This document shows positions 1 to 8,100 of a stretch of DNA of 18,635 nucleotides, piece after piece. The notes under the pieces were generated by a model. It had not been told where the DNA came from and did no database searches. It saw only the letters and a list, made by a program, of their open reading frames with translations. A program made the position numbers and the translations under genes. This stretch comes from JACMJP01 sp046160675 (lineage in GTDB: Bacteria; Bacteroidota; Bacteroidia; Chitinophagales; BACL12), in assembly GCA_046160675.1 (NCBI GenBank), contig JBJXHH010000132.1, positions 1 to 18,635 on the forward strand, in the 5' to 3' direction. Positions within the stretch are counted from its first letter, which is position 1. The number at the start of each line of letters is the position of its first letter.

Positions 1-548
1 CAGCAAAAAAAATCAATTATGATTTTTCAGGAGTTGATAAAAGCGGAGACATCATCGGTCTGCGCTACAGCAGTTTTGTAGTGCCTATGGTGAAAGCCAT
101 TCAGGAACTCAGTGATGAAAATTCAAGTTTGCAGTCTTCAGTTGGCAGTTTGCACAAGGAAAATGATGATCTTGAAAAAAGAATTTCCAAACTCGAAAAA
201 CTCATCACAAAACAAGGCATTGTGTTGAACGATGAAACAACAGAACAGGAAATCAGCAAAACGCAAATCACTTTACAAAGTGATGCTGAAGTTGCTTCAC
301 TTTCTCAAAACATCCCCAACCCCTTCACAGGAAAAACAAACATCAGCTACTATGTTCCAGTATCTGCTACATCAGCACAAATAAAAATTGCAAACTCAAA
401 CGGGCAGAGTTTATTTCTTGCTGATGTAAAACTCGGCACAGGAGTTTTAGAAATAGAAGCCAGCCAACTTGCAGCAGGTACTTACAGTTACACTTTGCTG
501 GTGGATGGTAAAGTGATGGATACAAAACTGATGGTGATTCAGAAGTGA
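1..548 (+). CDS. Tail-fibre-domain surface protein with T9SS sorting domain (3' end only)
   Basis: The reading frame is open from the left edge (first full codon at position 3) to a TGA at 546-548, so the start lies outside the window. An internal GTG at 81 is probably not the true start. The visible N-terminal part reads DFSGVDKSGDIIGLRYSSF followed by VVPMVKAIQEL, which resembles the end of the intramolecular chaperone (peptidase S74-like) domain found at the end of phage tail spikes and many Bacteroidota adhesins. A leucine/glutamate-rich coiled coil follows (codons from about 100 to 230). The last 80 or so residues form a type A T9SS C-terminal sorting domain: SQNIPNPFTGKTNISYYVP, then AGTYSYTLLVDGKVMDTKLM near the end. 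Proteins of this kind are exported by the Por secretion system and fixed on the cell surface. The domain calls rest on motif recognition. The ligand or role cannot be told from this fragment. Confidence 0.8.
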   Translation, partial: AKKINYDFSGVDKSGDIIGLRYSSFVVPMVKAIQELSDENSSLQSSVGSLHKENDDLEKRISKLEKLITKQGIVLNDETTEQEISKTQITLQSDAEVASLSQNIPNPFTGKTNISYYVPVSATSAQIKIANSNGQSLFLADVKLGTGVLEIEASQLAAGTYSYTLLVDGKVMDTKLMVIQK

Positions 549-562
549 GTAGAATGAGTTTG

Positions 563-603
563 AAAACAAAACCCGCACTGTTTCTCATTGCGGGTTTTGT
601 TTT
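563..603. terminator. Bidirectional intrinsic terminator
   Basis: A 15-bp perfect stem (563-577 with 589-603) encloses an 11-nt loop. The core is ACCCGCA/TGCGGGT, with A-runs on the left and a T-rich tail on the right (601-605). It lies between the end of the surface-protein gene (+) and the end of pdxA (-, stop at 610-612), so it can stop transcription from both sides. Confidence 0.85.
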
Positions 604-609
604 TTCCTC

Positions 610-1662
610 TCACCCCCGTTCGCTTTCCATCACAATTCTCTTCAGCGGGTTTTTTGAGCTTTCTAAGAATTCCCGGCGGTTGTTGGCTATGTCAATGGCT
701 GAGAAGATAGCCTGCAGCATGCTGTCAGCCGAAGCTTCATTTTTCCCGGCTATGTCATAGGCAGTTCCATGGTCGGGTGAGGTACGCACAAAGGGCAAAC
801 CCGCAGTAAAGTTTGTGCCGCTCCCGAAGCTAAGCGACTTAAAGCCCACCAGCCCCTGGTCATGATACATCGCCAGTATCGCATCAAATTTTTGATAATT
901 GCCACTGCCGAAAAACCCGTCTGCCGGAAACGGGCCGGTGACGATGATCTTTTTATCCTGCGCTTCTTTTATTGCAGGGATGATGATGTTTTTTTCTTCA
1001 TCACCCAGCAAACCATTATCGCTCGCATGCGGGTTTAATGCAAGCACGGCAATGGTGGGATTAAAGATGGCGAAATCCTGTTTGAGTGCATGATGAATGA
1101 TCTCAATTTTCTTTAGAATTTTTTCTTTTGTAATGGCTTGGGTTATATTTCTTACAGCAAGATGGTTTGTTACTAATCCTACTTTCAAACTTTCATTCAT
1201 CATCAGCATCACACTTTCGCTGTTTGTTCTTGAGTTAAAATATTCCGTGTGTCCGGGAAAATTAAAACCGCTTTGCTGCATGTTTTTTTTATTGATAGGC
1301 GAGGTAACAAGCGCATCAATTTTTTTCTGCAGCAGATCATTGGTAGCCGACTCTAAACTTTTAAAAGCTGCTTTCCCCGCAACCTCAGTTTCCTGTCCGG
1401 GCTGGATCAGCACTTCTTCCGATATAGAATTTATGATGTTGATGGTTTTCGGGTTTGCCTGTTCAGCATTCACAGTATTTGCATAGTTGAACCCCTCTGC
1501 GTTAAACATCTTCTTATAATACGCAAGTATCCTGCTGCTGCCGTAAATAACCGGTGTACACAGTTTTATAATCCTTGTGTCATCTAATCCCTTTATTAAA
1601 ACTTCGGGGCCAATGCCGTTTACATCACCCAGGGTAAAACCTATCTTTAATTTGTTCTCCAT
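610..1662 (-). CDS. pdxA: 4-hydroxythreonine-4-phosphate dehydrogenase PdxA
   Basis: PdxA oxidises 4-phosphohydroxy-L-threonine with NAD(P); the product decarboxylates to 3-amino-1-hydroxyacetone phosphate, the partner of deoxyxylulose phosphate in pyridoxal phosphate synthesis (DXP-dependent route). The 350-aa length is normal for the family. Visible motifs are LGDVNGIGPEV (residues 11-21), TSPINKK (120-126), the substrate-site PGHTEYF with H138, and three histidines at the metal-binding positions: H167 in TNHLAV, H212 in LNPHASDNG and H267 in MYHDQG. The conserved C-terminal block TSPDHGTAYDIAGK spans 294-307. The start is the ATG at 1662-1660; no Shine-Dalgarno is visible. It lies 94 nt downstream of the sigma-factor partner gene on the same strand with no terminator visible between them, so read-through is possible. 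A weak -7-like TATTTTTA lies on the minus strand at 1699-1692, suggesting it may also have its own promoter. Confidence 0.95.
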   Translation of the reverse strand: MENKLKIGFTLGDVNGIGPEVLIKGLDDTRIIKLCTPVIYGSSRILAYYKKMFNAEGFNYANTVNAEQANPKTINIINSISEEVLIQPGQETEVAGKAAFKSLESATNDLLQKKIDALVTSPINKKNMQQSGFNFPGHTEYFNSRTNSESVMLMMNESLKVGLVTNHLAVRNITQAITKEKILKKIEIIHHALKQDFAIFNPTIAVLALNPHASDNGLLGDEEKNIIIPAIKEAQDKKIIVTGPFPADGFFGSGNYQKFDAILAMYHDQGLVGFKSLSFGSGTNFTAGLPFVRTSPDHGTAYDIAGKNEASADSMLQAIFSAIDIANNRREFLESSKNPLKRIVMESERG

Positions 1663-1756
1663 GCGCCGGTAAGTGTTTTTTAACTTCGGTATAAAAATAC
1701 ATACTTACAGGCTGAGGAGAGAACACAAGATCTGTTTACTATGAAAAGGAGTTTCT

Positions 1757-2653
1757 TTAATCTGAGTTTGAATCTGTAGATATTGTAACGGTATTCTTGT
1801 TTCTTTCATATTCAAAAGTAAAAGTATCTCCCAAACTGATGCAGGAGTTATTCAGCAGAAGATTGAGATATTTTTCCCGTTGGTATCCACTTTGTTTTTT
1901 ATTGTTCACTGAAAAAGAATCATCCGTAATTTCATAACTGTATTTTTTAACATCTGCAATCAACCCGTCTTTTTTTAACTCTTCTTCAATAATTTTTTCA
2001 AAATCATTTCCCTTGCCGCAATCACTTACAATAGTGATTGTGTTGTCTTTGCCAGCAATGGTAATTTCAGGAATAATACTATCTGTGCTGTAAGCATAAC
2101 TTACCCTTCCCTCTTCATCGGTTGAAATGGCCACAGCCATTGGGCTTTCTGAATCCCCATCGCCTGTTGAAATGATGGTTACTGAGTTGCCATTCGAAAC
2201 GGCAACAGTTTTTTTCTTTTTTGTGGTATCAGAAAGCATTTCACTAATTGGCGTAATAGGCGTAGTGATCTGTTCTTTGCTGAAACCGAGTTTTTTGAGT
2301 TGTTCTTCCGTTGCTATTTCCGGAAAATTTTCTTCTGGCAAACCTGCATGCGGGTTTACTAATTGTTGTTCATGCAGTGCTGGGGGTTGTTGTGTGGTGG
2401 AACCTGTCTCATTTCCTTTCCCTGGCAGTGTTGATAAAACAATTGCCGTAGTAGTTGCTAAAAATGTTGTACTGATCATAAAAATTCCTTTTTTTGAAGT
2501 GAGTAATAATTTAAGTTTTAACCAACCTACAGCCTTGGCTGTAAAAATTGCTGCCGGTTGAGCAAGTACAAAAGTTTCTAATGCTGAAAGTTTTACATCA
2601 GCAGGTAACTGCTTCATCTCAGAAAAAATTTTTTGTATCTGCTTTTCTTCCAT
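1757..2653 (-). CDS. Membrane-anchored partner of ECF sigma factor (candidate anti-sigma or sensor)
   Basis: I do not recognise a named family for the whole 298-aa protein. It begins with a short charged cytoplasmic stretch (about 1-53), then one hydrophobic segment (about 56-76, GIFMISTTFLATTTAIVLST). A Pro/Gln/Thr-rich linker and a periplasmic region to the C-terminus follow. The last third (about 235-295) contains SYEITDDSFSVNNKKQ, then QREKYLNLLL and ISLGDTFTFEYER. This is reminiscent of the tails of BlaR1/M56-like proteins of Chitinophagia, where a backbone-like 'xVNGKxQP...KY' element recurs. It starts 5 nt after the stop of the sigma factor gene, a spacing typical of a sigma/anti-sigma pair. 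There is no zinc-binding HxxxCxxC motif of the ZAS anti-sigma class and no FecR domain that I can see. Function as an anti-sigma is inferred from position and topology only. Confidence 0.65.
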   Translation of the reverse strand: MEEKQIQKIFSEMKQLPADVKLSALETFVLAQPAAIFTAKAVGWLKLKLLLTSKKGIFMISTTFLATTTAIVLSTLPGKGNETGSTTQQPPALHEQQLVNPHAGLPEENFPEIATEEQLKKLGFSKEQITTPITPISEMLSDTTKKKKTVAVSNGNSVTIISTGDGDSESPMAVAISTDEEGRVSYAYSTDSIIPEITIAGKDNTITIVSDCGKGNDFEKIIEEELKKDGLIADVKKYSYEITDDSFSVNNKKQSGYQREKYLNLLLNNSCISLGDTFTFEYERNKNTVTISTDSNSD

Positions 2654-2658
2654 TGCTG

Positions 2659-3195
2659 TTATATCAATAAAGTGAATAAAGCTTTTGCACCTGATGGAGT
2701 TACCCTATCGCTTAATAACTCCCGCAATTTTTGCCTCGCCCGGCTTAATCTTGTTTTAGTTGCATTTTCATTTGACGTTTGAATTTCTGCTATCTCTTTG
2801 ATAGAATACCCGCTTACTTCGAAAAGTAAAATTGCTTCTTTGTCTTTTACAGGCAACTTACTTAAAGCCTTGTACAGGTAATGCATGTCAGCTGATATTG
2901 ATGGGTCAGCAGAATGCGCTTGCAGGTTTTGAAATTTTTCGTCATTAAACACACCGCTGAATTTTTTCCTTCGCAGCATGCTTCTCACAATGTTGTTCGC
3001 CACTGAGATCATAAAAGGCAGGAGTTTTTCCTTTTCCTTTATGCTTGTAAAATGCTGCATCGTTTTCAAAATACTTTCCTGCACAAGATCCTGGGTATCC
3101 ATCAGCCCGTAACAATGGTTTCGGCAATAGTTTACAAACCGTTCATGAACCGGTTTGTACAAGTTTAAAAATTCTGCATGCAGGTTATTGCCCAT
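2659..3195 (-). CDS. RNA polymerase ECF-type sigma-70 factor
   Basis: A 178-aa extracytoplasmic-function sigma factor. Region 2 is visible at about residues 12-78: DTQDLVQESILKTMQHF (33-49), followed by FMISVANNIVRSMLRRKK for -10 recognition and melting. Region 4 (about 108-162) includes LSKLPVKDKEAILLFEVSGY (111-130), then SIKEIAEIQTSNENATKTRL with RARQKLRELL, the helix-turn-helix that reads the -35 element. No sigma region 3 or 1.1 is present, as expected for this group. The start is the ATG at 3195-3193. It is followed after 5 nt by a gene for a single-pass membrane protein, which probably controls it. It is divergent from rsmA, with about 90 nt between the starts. The signal and the regulon cannot be told from the sequence. 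Confidence 0.9.
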   Translation of the reverse strand: MGNNLHAEFLNLYKPVHERFVNYCRNHCYGLMDTQDLVQESILKTMQHFTSIKEKEKLLPFMISVANNIVRSMLRRKKFSGVFNDEKFQNLQAHSADPSISADMHYLYKALSKLPVKDKEAILLFEVSGYSIKEIAEIQTSNENATKTRLSRARQKLRELLSDRVTPSGAKALFTLLI

Positions 3196-3286
3196 TGTTA
3201 TTCAGCGACAGATGCAAGATAGAAACACAAGAACGAAAAAGGTTACAGCGATAATGTTTTTTTAACTTTTCTTTGCAAAGCGGCGC

Positions 3287-4066
3287 ATGGGTAAAAACTT
3301 TTCACACAAAAAATCACTCGGGCAGCATTTTCTGAAAAGCGAGGAGACTGCGCAACGCATAGTACATGCTCTTTTAGCTGAGGCTGAAACGCAAACAATC
3401 CTGGAAATAGGCCCCGGTTTGGGTATTTTATCAAAACATTTATTACAAACGGGGAATGAAATTTTCTTCAGTGAGATTGATGAACGTATTATTCGCTTCC
3501 TGAAAGATGACCTGCATGTGAACGAAAAGAAAATTCTTACTGGAGATTTTCTCAGATTGGACCTGAAAAAATATTTTCAAAAACAGTTTGCAGTCATTGG
3601 CAATTTCCCCTTTAATATTTCTTCTCAAATAGTTTTTAAAATCCTGGAAGAAAAAGAACTTATCCCTCTTGCTGTTGGCATGTTTCAGAAGGAGATGGCC
3701 CAGCGACTTGCAGCAACACACGGGAATAAAGACTATGGAGTGATTACAGTTCTTACCCAGGCATTTTATGAAGTTGAGTATCTGTTTGAACTTTCGCCTG
3801 AAGAATTTGACCCTGCTCCAAAGGTTTATTCTGCTGTTGTGAAATTGAAAAGGAGAAAAACAAAAACTGATTATGATGAAAAACTTTTCAGGCAAATAGT
3901 AAAAACAGGGTTTAACCAACGCCGAAAAAAACTCAGCAATGCATTAGCAGGAATACTGCATGCAAGAGAAGTTTTACTTCAGCTTACCTTTGCAGATAAA
4001 AGAGCAGAACAGCTTAGTATTGAAGACTTTCAAATGCTTACAAAATCTATTGAACAACTGAAATAA
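3287..4066 (+). CDS. rsmA: 16S rRNA (adenine(1518)-N6/adenine(1519)-N6)-dimethyltransferase
   Basis: RsmA (KsgA) uses S-adenosylmethionine to dimethylate the two adjacent adenines in the 3'-terminal hairpin of 16S rRNA, a late step and checkpoint in small-subunit assembly. The 259-aa length is typical. Motifs in order are HKKSLGQHFL (7-16), the SAM-binding loop ILEIGPGLG (38-46), the acidic SEIDERI (62-68), GDFLRLDL (86-93), the catalytic IGNFPFNISSQI with NFPF at 106-109, the PAPKVYSAVVKL block (177-188), and FNQRRKKLSNAL in the C-terminal helical domain. The ATG at 3287 gives the conserved N-terminus. A -7-like TTTCTTTG at 3268-3275 sits just before it, implying a very short leader, but I see no convincing -33 element. 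Confidence 0.96.
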   Translation: MGKNFSHKKSLGQHFLKSEETAQRIVHALLAEAETQTILEIGPGLGILSKHLLQTGNEIFFSEIDERIIRFLKDDLHVNEKKILTGDFLRLDLKKYFQKQFAVIGNFPFNISSQIVFKILEEKELIPLAVGMFQKEMAQRLAATHGNKDYGVITVLTQAFYEVEYLFELSPEEFDPAPKVYSAVVKLKRRKTKTDYDEKLFRQIVKTGFNQRRKKLSNALAGILHAREVLLQLTFADKRAEQLSIEDFQMLTKSIEQLK

Positions 4067-4095
4067 ATATCTTTCAATAAAAAATCAGGGAGACA

Positions 4096-5028
4096 TTGCG
4101 CATCATCATTACAGATCATCTTCACCCTCATCTTGCTGAACAACTTACCGCGGCAGGTTTTTCAGTTGATGTATTTCCTGAAATTACAAATGTAGAAGTA
4201 TCTGATGTGATTGAAAATTATGACGGCCTGGTTCTCAGTACAAAAATTCTTGTTACGCAGACGTTGATTGATAAAGCAAGCAGGCTGAAGTTCATTGCCC
4301 GTGCAGGCAGCGGCATGGAAAATATTGATGTAAAATATGCGCAGTTAAAAAACATTCAGGTACTTAATTCGCCTGAGGGCAATGCCAATGCAGTGGCAGA
4401 GCATGCACTGGGGATGTTGCTGAGTTTACTTAACAATATCTCTGCTGCCCATTATGAAATAAAAAACGATATCTGGCAAAGGGAAAAAAACAGGGGAGTT
4501 GAGTTAGATGGAAAAACTATTGGTATTATAGGCTATGGCAATACAGGTTCCGCTTTTGCAAAAAAACTTGCCGGATTTCATGTAAAAATCCTTGCGCATG
4601 ATAAATACAAAACAGGATTCGGAAACGAAAGAGTTACAGAATCGTACCTCGAAAAAATAAAACTGGAAGCTGATATTATTTCCCTGCATATCCCTCACAC
4701 TACTGAAACACATCACTATATAAATGAAACATTTATTACAGAATGTAAAAAGGAATTTTATCTCCTGAATACTTCCAGGGGCAGAAATGTAAGAACAAAA
4801 GATCTTCTGGAAGCACTGCAAAATGGAAAAATAAAGGGGGCAGCTTTAGATGTTTTTGAAAACGAGAAATTTTACGAATTGCCCCCTGAGGATAAAGAAA
4901 TGTTAAAAAAACTTGCTGCTATGAATAACGTAATTCTTACCCCACACATTGCAGGTTGGACACATGAATCCTTTTTCAAAATTTCAGATATCCTCCTACA
5001 ACGCATACTGGCATTGTATCTCGTATGA
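4096..5028 (+). CDS. NAD-dependent D-2-hydroxyacid dehydrogenase (3-phosphoglycerate dehydrogenase-like)
   Basis: A 310-aa member of the D-isomer-specific 2-hydroxyacid dehydrogenase family, which reduces or oxidises 2-keto/2-hydroxy acids with NAD(P). Residues 66-80 carry the substrate-loop FIARAGSGMENID. The Rossmann dinucleotide loop is GIIGYGNTGSAF (143-154). The expected catalytic set is R228 (in NTSRGRN), E257 (in LDVFENE) and H284 (in TPHIAGWTH). The short length without ACT or ASB regulatory domains fits a short-form SerA or a related hydroxyacid reductase; the substrate cannot be fixed from sequence. The start is a TTG at 4096: an in-frame TAA lies at 4078-4080, no ATG occurs before residue 74, and AGGGAG (4087-4092) precedes the TTG by three bases. 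It begins 29 nt after the rsmA stop, so the two are probably co-transcribed. Its last codons overlap the upstream repeat array of the next operon. Confidence 0.88.
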   Translation: MRIIITDHLHPHLAEQLTAAGFSVDVFPEITNVEVSDVIENYDGLVLSTKILVTQTLIDKASRLKFIARAGSGMENIDVKYAQLKNIQVLNSPEGNANAVAEHALGMLLSLLNNISAAHYEIKNDIWQREKNRGVELDGKTIGIIGYGNTGSAFAKKLAGFHVKILAHDKYKTGFGNERVTESYLEKIKLEADIISLHIPHTTETHHYINETFITECKKEFYLLNTSRGRNVRTKDLLEALQNGKIKGAALDVFENEKFYELPPEDKEMLKKLAAMNNVILTPHIAGWTHESFFKISDILLQRILALYLV

Positions 5029-5113
5029 CAATTCTGTTGATTTTAAATGACAGTTCGCTGGTTTTTAAATGACTGCTTGCTGACTGAAAATATGACAATC
5101 TATTTTATTTTTG
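5025..5113 (+). repeat. Four 22-bp direct repeats upstream of TonB-receptor operon (candidate operator)
   Basis: ATGAC occurs at 5025, 5047, 5069 and 5092, at spacings of 22, 22 and 23 bp. An extra TGACTG at 5081 lies 11 bp after the TGACTG at 5070. The first halves of the units are ATGACAATTCT, ATGACAGTTCG, ATGACTGCTTG and ATGACAATCTA; the second halves are T/A-rich, typically ending TTTTAA. By hand alignment units 1 and 2 agree at 17 of 22 positions. The 20-mers starting at 5041 and 5063 agree at 17 of 20. Unit 1 overlaps the stop codon of the dehydrogenase, and the array ends 56 nt before the receptor ATG. Repeats at one and two helical turns are the layout used by OmpR/PhoB-class response regulators, so a regulatory role is inferred. 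Confidence 0.6.
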
Positions 5114-5169
5114 TTTTCGATTATTTATATATTTTTACGGCTTCTTAACAATTATTAAAACTTCGGTCT

Positions 5170-8100
5170 ATGAAAAAATTCCTTTACGCACTGGTCGTAT
5201 TGTGTTTTTCTGTAAGCGCAGCATTCGCTCAAAGTGGTGAAATTCAGGGAAAGGTGCTTGAAGAAAATGGGGATGGGATTCCCTTTGCTACTGTAGCTGC
5301 TTACAAAAACGGCATTCTTGAAACAGGAGTTCAAACAGACTTTGATGGGAAGTATTCTATTTCCGGATTAACACCGGGTACTTATGAAATAGAGGCTTCT
5401 TACCAGGGCAATAAGTACAGGGTAACAGACGTAGTGGTTTCTTCCGGGATTGTGTTTTTGAAAGATATCATACTTTCAGAAAATAAAATATTGGCAGATG
5501 TAATCATAGAATACCAGGCACCATTGGTTGATAAAGGAAACACAAGTACGGGCGGAGTAGTAACAAAAGAAGATATTCAAAAGATAGCTACAAGAAACGT
5601 AACATCTATTGCAGCAACAAAAGAAGGAGTTTACCAGAGTGATGAAGGTGCTGGATTAAGTATTAAAGGTTCCAGAGGTGATGCTACTGAGTTTGTGATT
5701 GATGGTGTGAGGGTTTCAGGGTCATTGAAACTACCCCAGGATGCTATTGAACAATTAGAAGTTATTACCGGGGGAGTTGATCCAAAATACGGCGATGCCA
5801 CAGGTGGCTTTGTAACAATTACTACCAGGGGTCCTTCAAATGAATACAACGGAAGTATTGAATTAGGAACATCCTATTATCTTGATCCTTACGGTTACGG
5901 GCTCGGTAGTGTTTTTTTAACAGGACCACTTATTACCAAATATAAAGGCACTGATTCTGCTTCAGCAAAACTTGGTTTTTTTATAGCTGCCGAACTTGAA
6001 TTGGAAAAAGACCCTGATCCGGCTGCTATTACCAACTATAAACTAAAAGATGATGTTCTCGAAAACCTCGTAGCAAACCCATTGGTTCCTTCAGAAACAG
6101 GAACAGGGTTTAACAAAGCCTGGGAATATGTAACTTATGATGATATAGAAGAAATTGCTTATAAAGACAATACGAATAACAGGGGATTAGCAATTCAAAC
6201 AAAGTTTGATTACAAGCTTACCAAAAACACAAACCTCACACTGGGTGCTTCCTGGAGAAATTTCTTCGGACATAATTATGTGCGTACGTTCGCATTGTTC
6301 AACCCTGAAAATAACCCTATTGACCAGCAAAATACATACAGGGGATACCTGAGGTTTACACAACGTTTCCCTGAAAGGGCTGCACAGGAGGGTGAAACTT
6401 CCCTTCTTGGTAATGCTTACTACTCAGTGCAGGTAGATTATACCAAATTTTCTCGTGAGTTCCAGGACGAAGAACACAAGATGGACCCATTCTCTTATGG
6501 ATATATAGGACAGTTTAACACCTTCAGACAACCATTTTATTTTTACACACAAGATGATGTTACTGGTTTAGATGCTTGGGTTTTACTTGGTTATATTGAT
6601 ACTGCTGTAACCTACGTTCCCGGCCTGGCTAACCCTGAACTTGCCAATATCACACAATCCTACTATGACCTTACATCTATACCACCATCCAGCATTTTTG
6701 ATATCCAAATTGCAGGAGCTTTGTTGAATGGAGATGCGTTCAATGTGGGTAACTCAGCTTATTCAATGTGGTGGACAAACGGTCTTCCATTTTCAAACTA
6801 CTTTGTACAAGATGATGACCAGTACGGCTTAAATTTTAATGCAGCACTTGATATAAAGAGTGCCAGAAAATCGTCAAATATTTCTAAGCACAGTATTGAG
6901 TTTGGATTTGAATTCCAGCAAAGAGTAGAACGTTTCCATCAGGTATTGCCAATAAGTCTTTGGACTCTTGCAAGGCAGCTCACAAACAGGCACATTCTTA
7001 CATTGGATACTGATAATCCGATCCTGCTAATAGATGGTCAAGAATACACCTATGAAGAATATCTGGCTTCAGGACTCACTTTCGGAGAGTTTGATACCAT
7101 CACTTATGATCAACTATTTATAGAAGAAGACCAATCATGGTTTGATGTTCAGTTAAGAGAAAGGCTTGCAGAGATGGGTATGCCCGTTGGTGAACTGGAT
7201 TATATAAACATAGATAATCTTCCACTTGATGCATTCTCATTAGATCTTTTTAGCGCAGATGAATTATTGAATAACGGAAACGCCCTTGTATTCTACAACG
7301 GGTATGATTACCTCGGTAACAAACTTGCAGACAATCCTTCTTTTAATGATTTCTTTACAGAGCAGGATGAAAACGGAAACTTTACCCGCCCGATAGGCGC
7401 TTTCAGACCGGTGTATACAGCAGGGTATATTCAGGACAGGTTTAACTTTAATGACATCATCTTTCGGGTTGGTGTGCGGGTTGACAGGTACGATGCAAAC
7501 AGAAGTGTATTAAAAGATAAATATTCATTGTATGATCTGTATTCAGTAGGAGAAGTTGACGGCACATTGAATCCCAATGGCATTCATCCGGGTAATATTG
7601 GATCTGACTATGCAGTTTATGTTGATGATTTTAACAGCCCGAATCCTACTATTCTTGGTTATAGAGATGGCGATGTTTGGTATAATTCAGATGGCGAAGA
7701 AGTAGGCGACCCTGCTGTAATAGCTGCCAGTTCTTCTTCCGGACAAATTACACCCTATATTGTAGATCCTGATGCAGACATTAAGAGTGAAACTTTTGAT
7801 CCCAATGCCTCTTTCCAGGATTATGAACCGCAGATTACTTTCATGCCAAGGATAGCCTTCTCATTCCCGATATCAAAATTGGAAAACAGGGAAGCTTTAT
7901 TCTTTGCACACTATGATATTTTAACACAGCGCCCTCCGTCAGGAACATCGGCTACACCCTATGATTATTATTTCTTTCAGGAAAATGCAGGTGGGGTGTT
8001 TGATAATCCTGACTTGAAACCTGAAAAAACTGTTGACTACCAGATAGGTTTCCAGCAGCAATTGTCTGAAAGTTCAGTTATAAAAATATCAGCATTCTAT

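Noticed and set aside
545..760. 71-aa open frame starting at the end of the surface protein
   Set aside because: It crosses a strong terminator hairpin and runs antisense into the pdxA 3' end; no recognisable product.
1097..1486. 129-aa open frame on the plus strand
   Set aside because: Antisense to pdxA, whose motifs are all intact on the minus strand.
2127..2561. 144-aa open frame on the plus strand
   Set aside because: It lies wholly antisense to the sigma-partner gene, has no family resemblance and low-complexity Ser/Phe/Val composition, so it is a shadow frame.
3214..3221. TATCTTGC on the minus strand before the sigma gene as a -7 box
   Set aside because: Only four of six fixed positions match TAnnTTTG and no -33 element is seen at the right distance.
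5050..5061. CAG-TTCG-CTG as an RNA tetraloop hairpin or terminator of the dehydrogenase gene
   Set aside because: Only three base pairs and the wrong closing pair for a stable UUCG loop; better explained as part of the direct-repeat array.
5110..5144. Promoter for the TonB-receptor gene (TTTG at 5110-5113 with TATATTTT at 5128-5135, or TACGGCTT at 5136)
   Set aside because: The spacer (14 or 22 bp) or the -7 sequence does not fit the Bacteroidota consensus well in either pairing; a promoter must be near, but I cannot place it.
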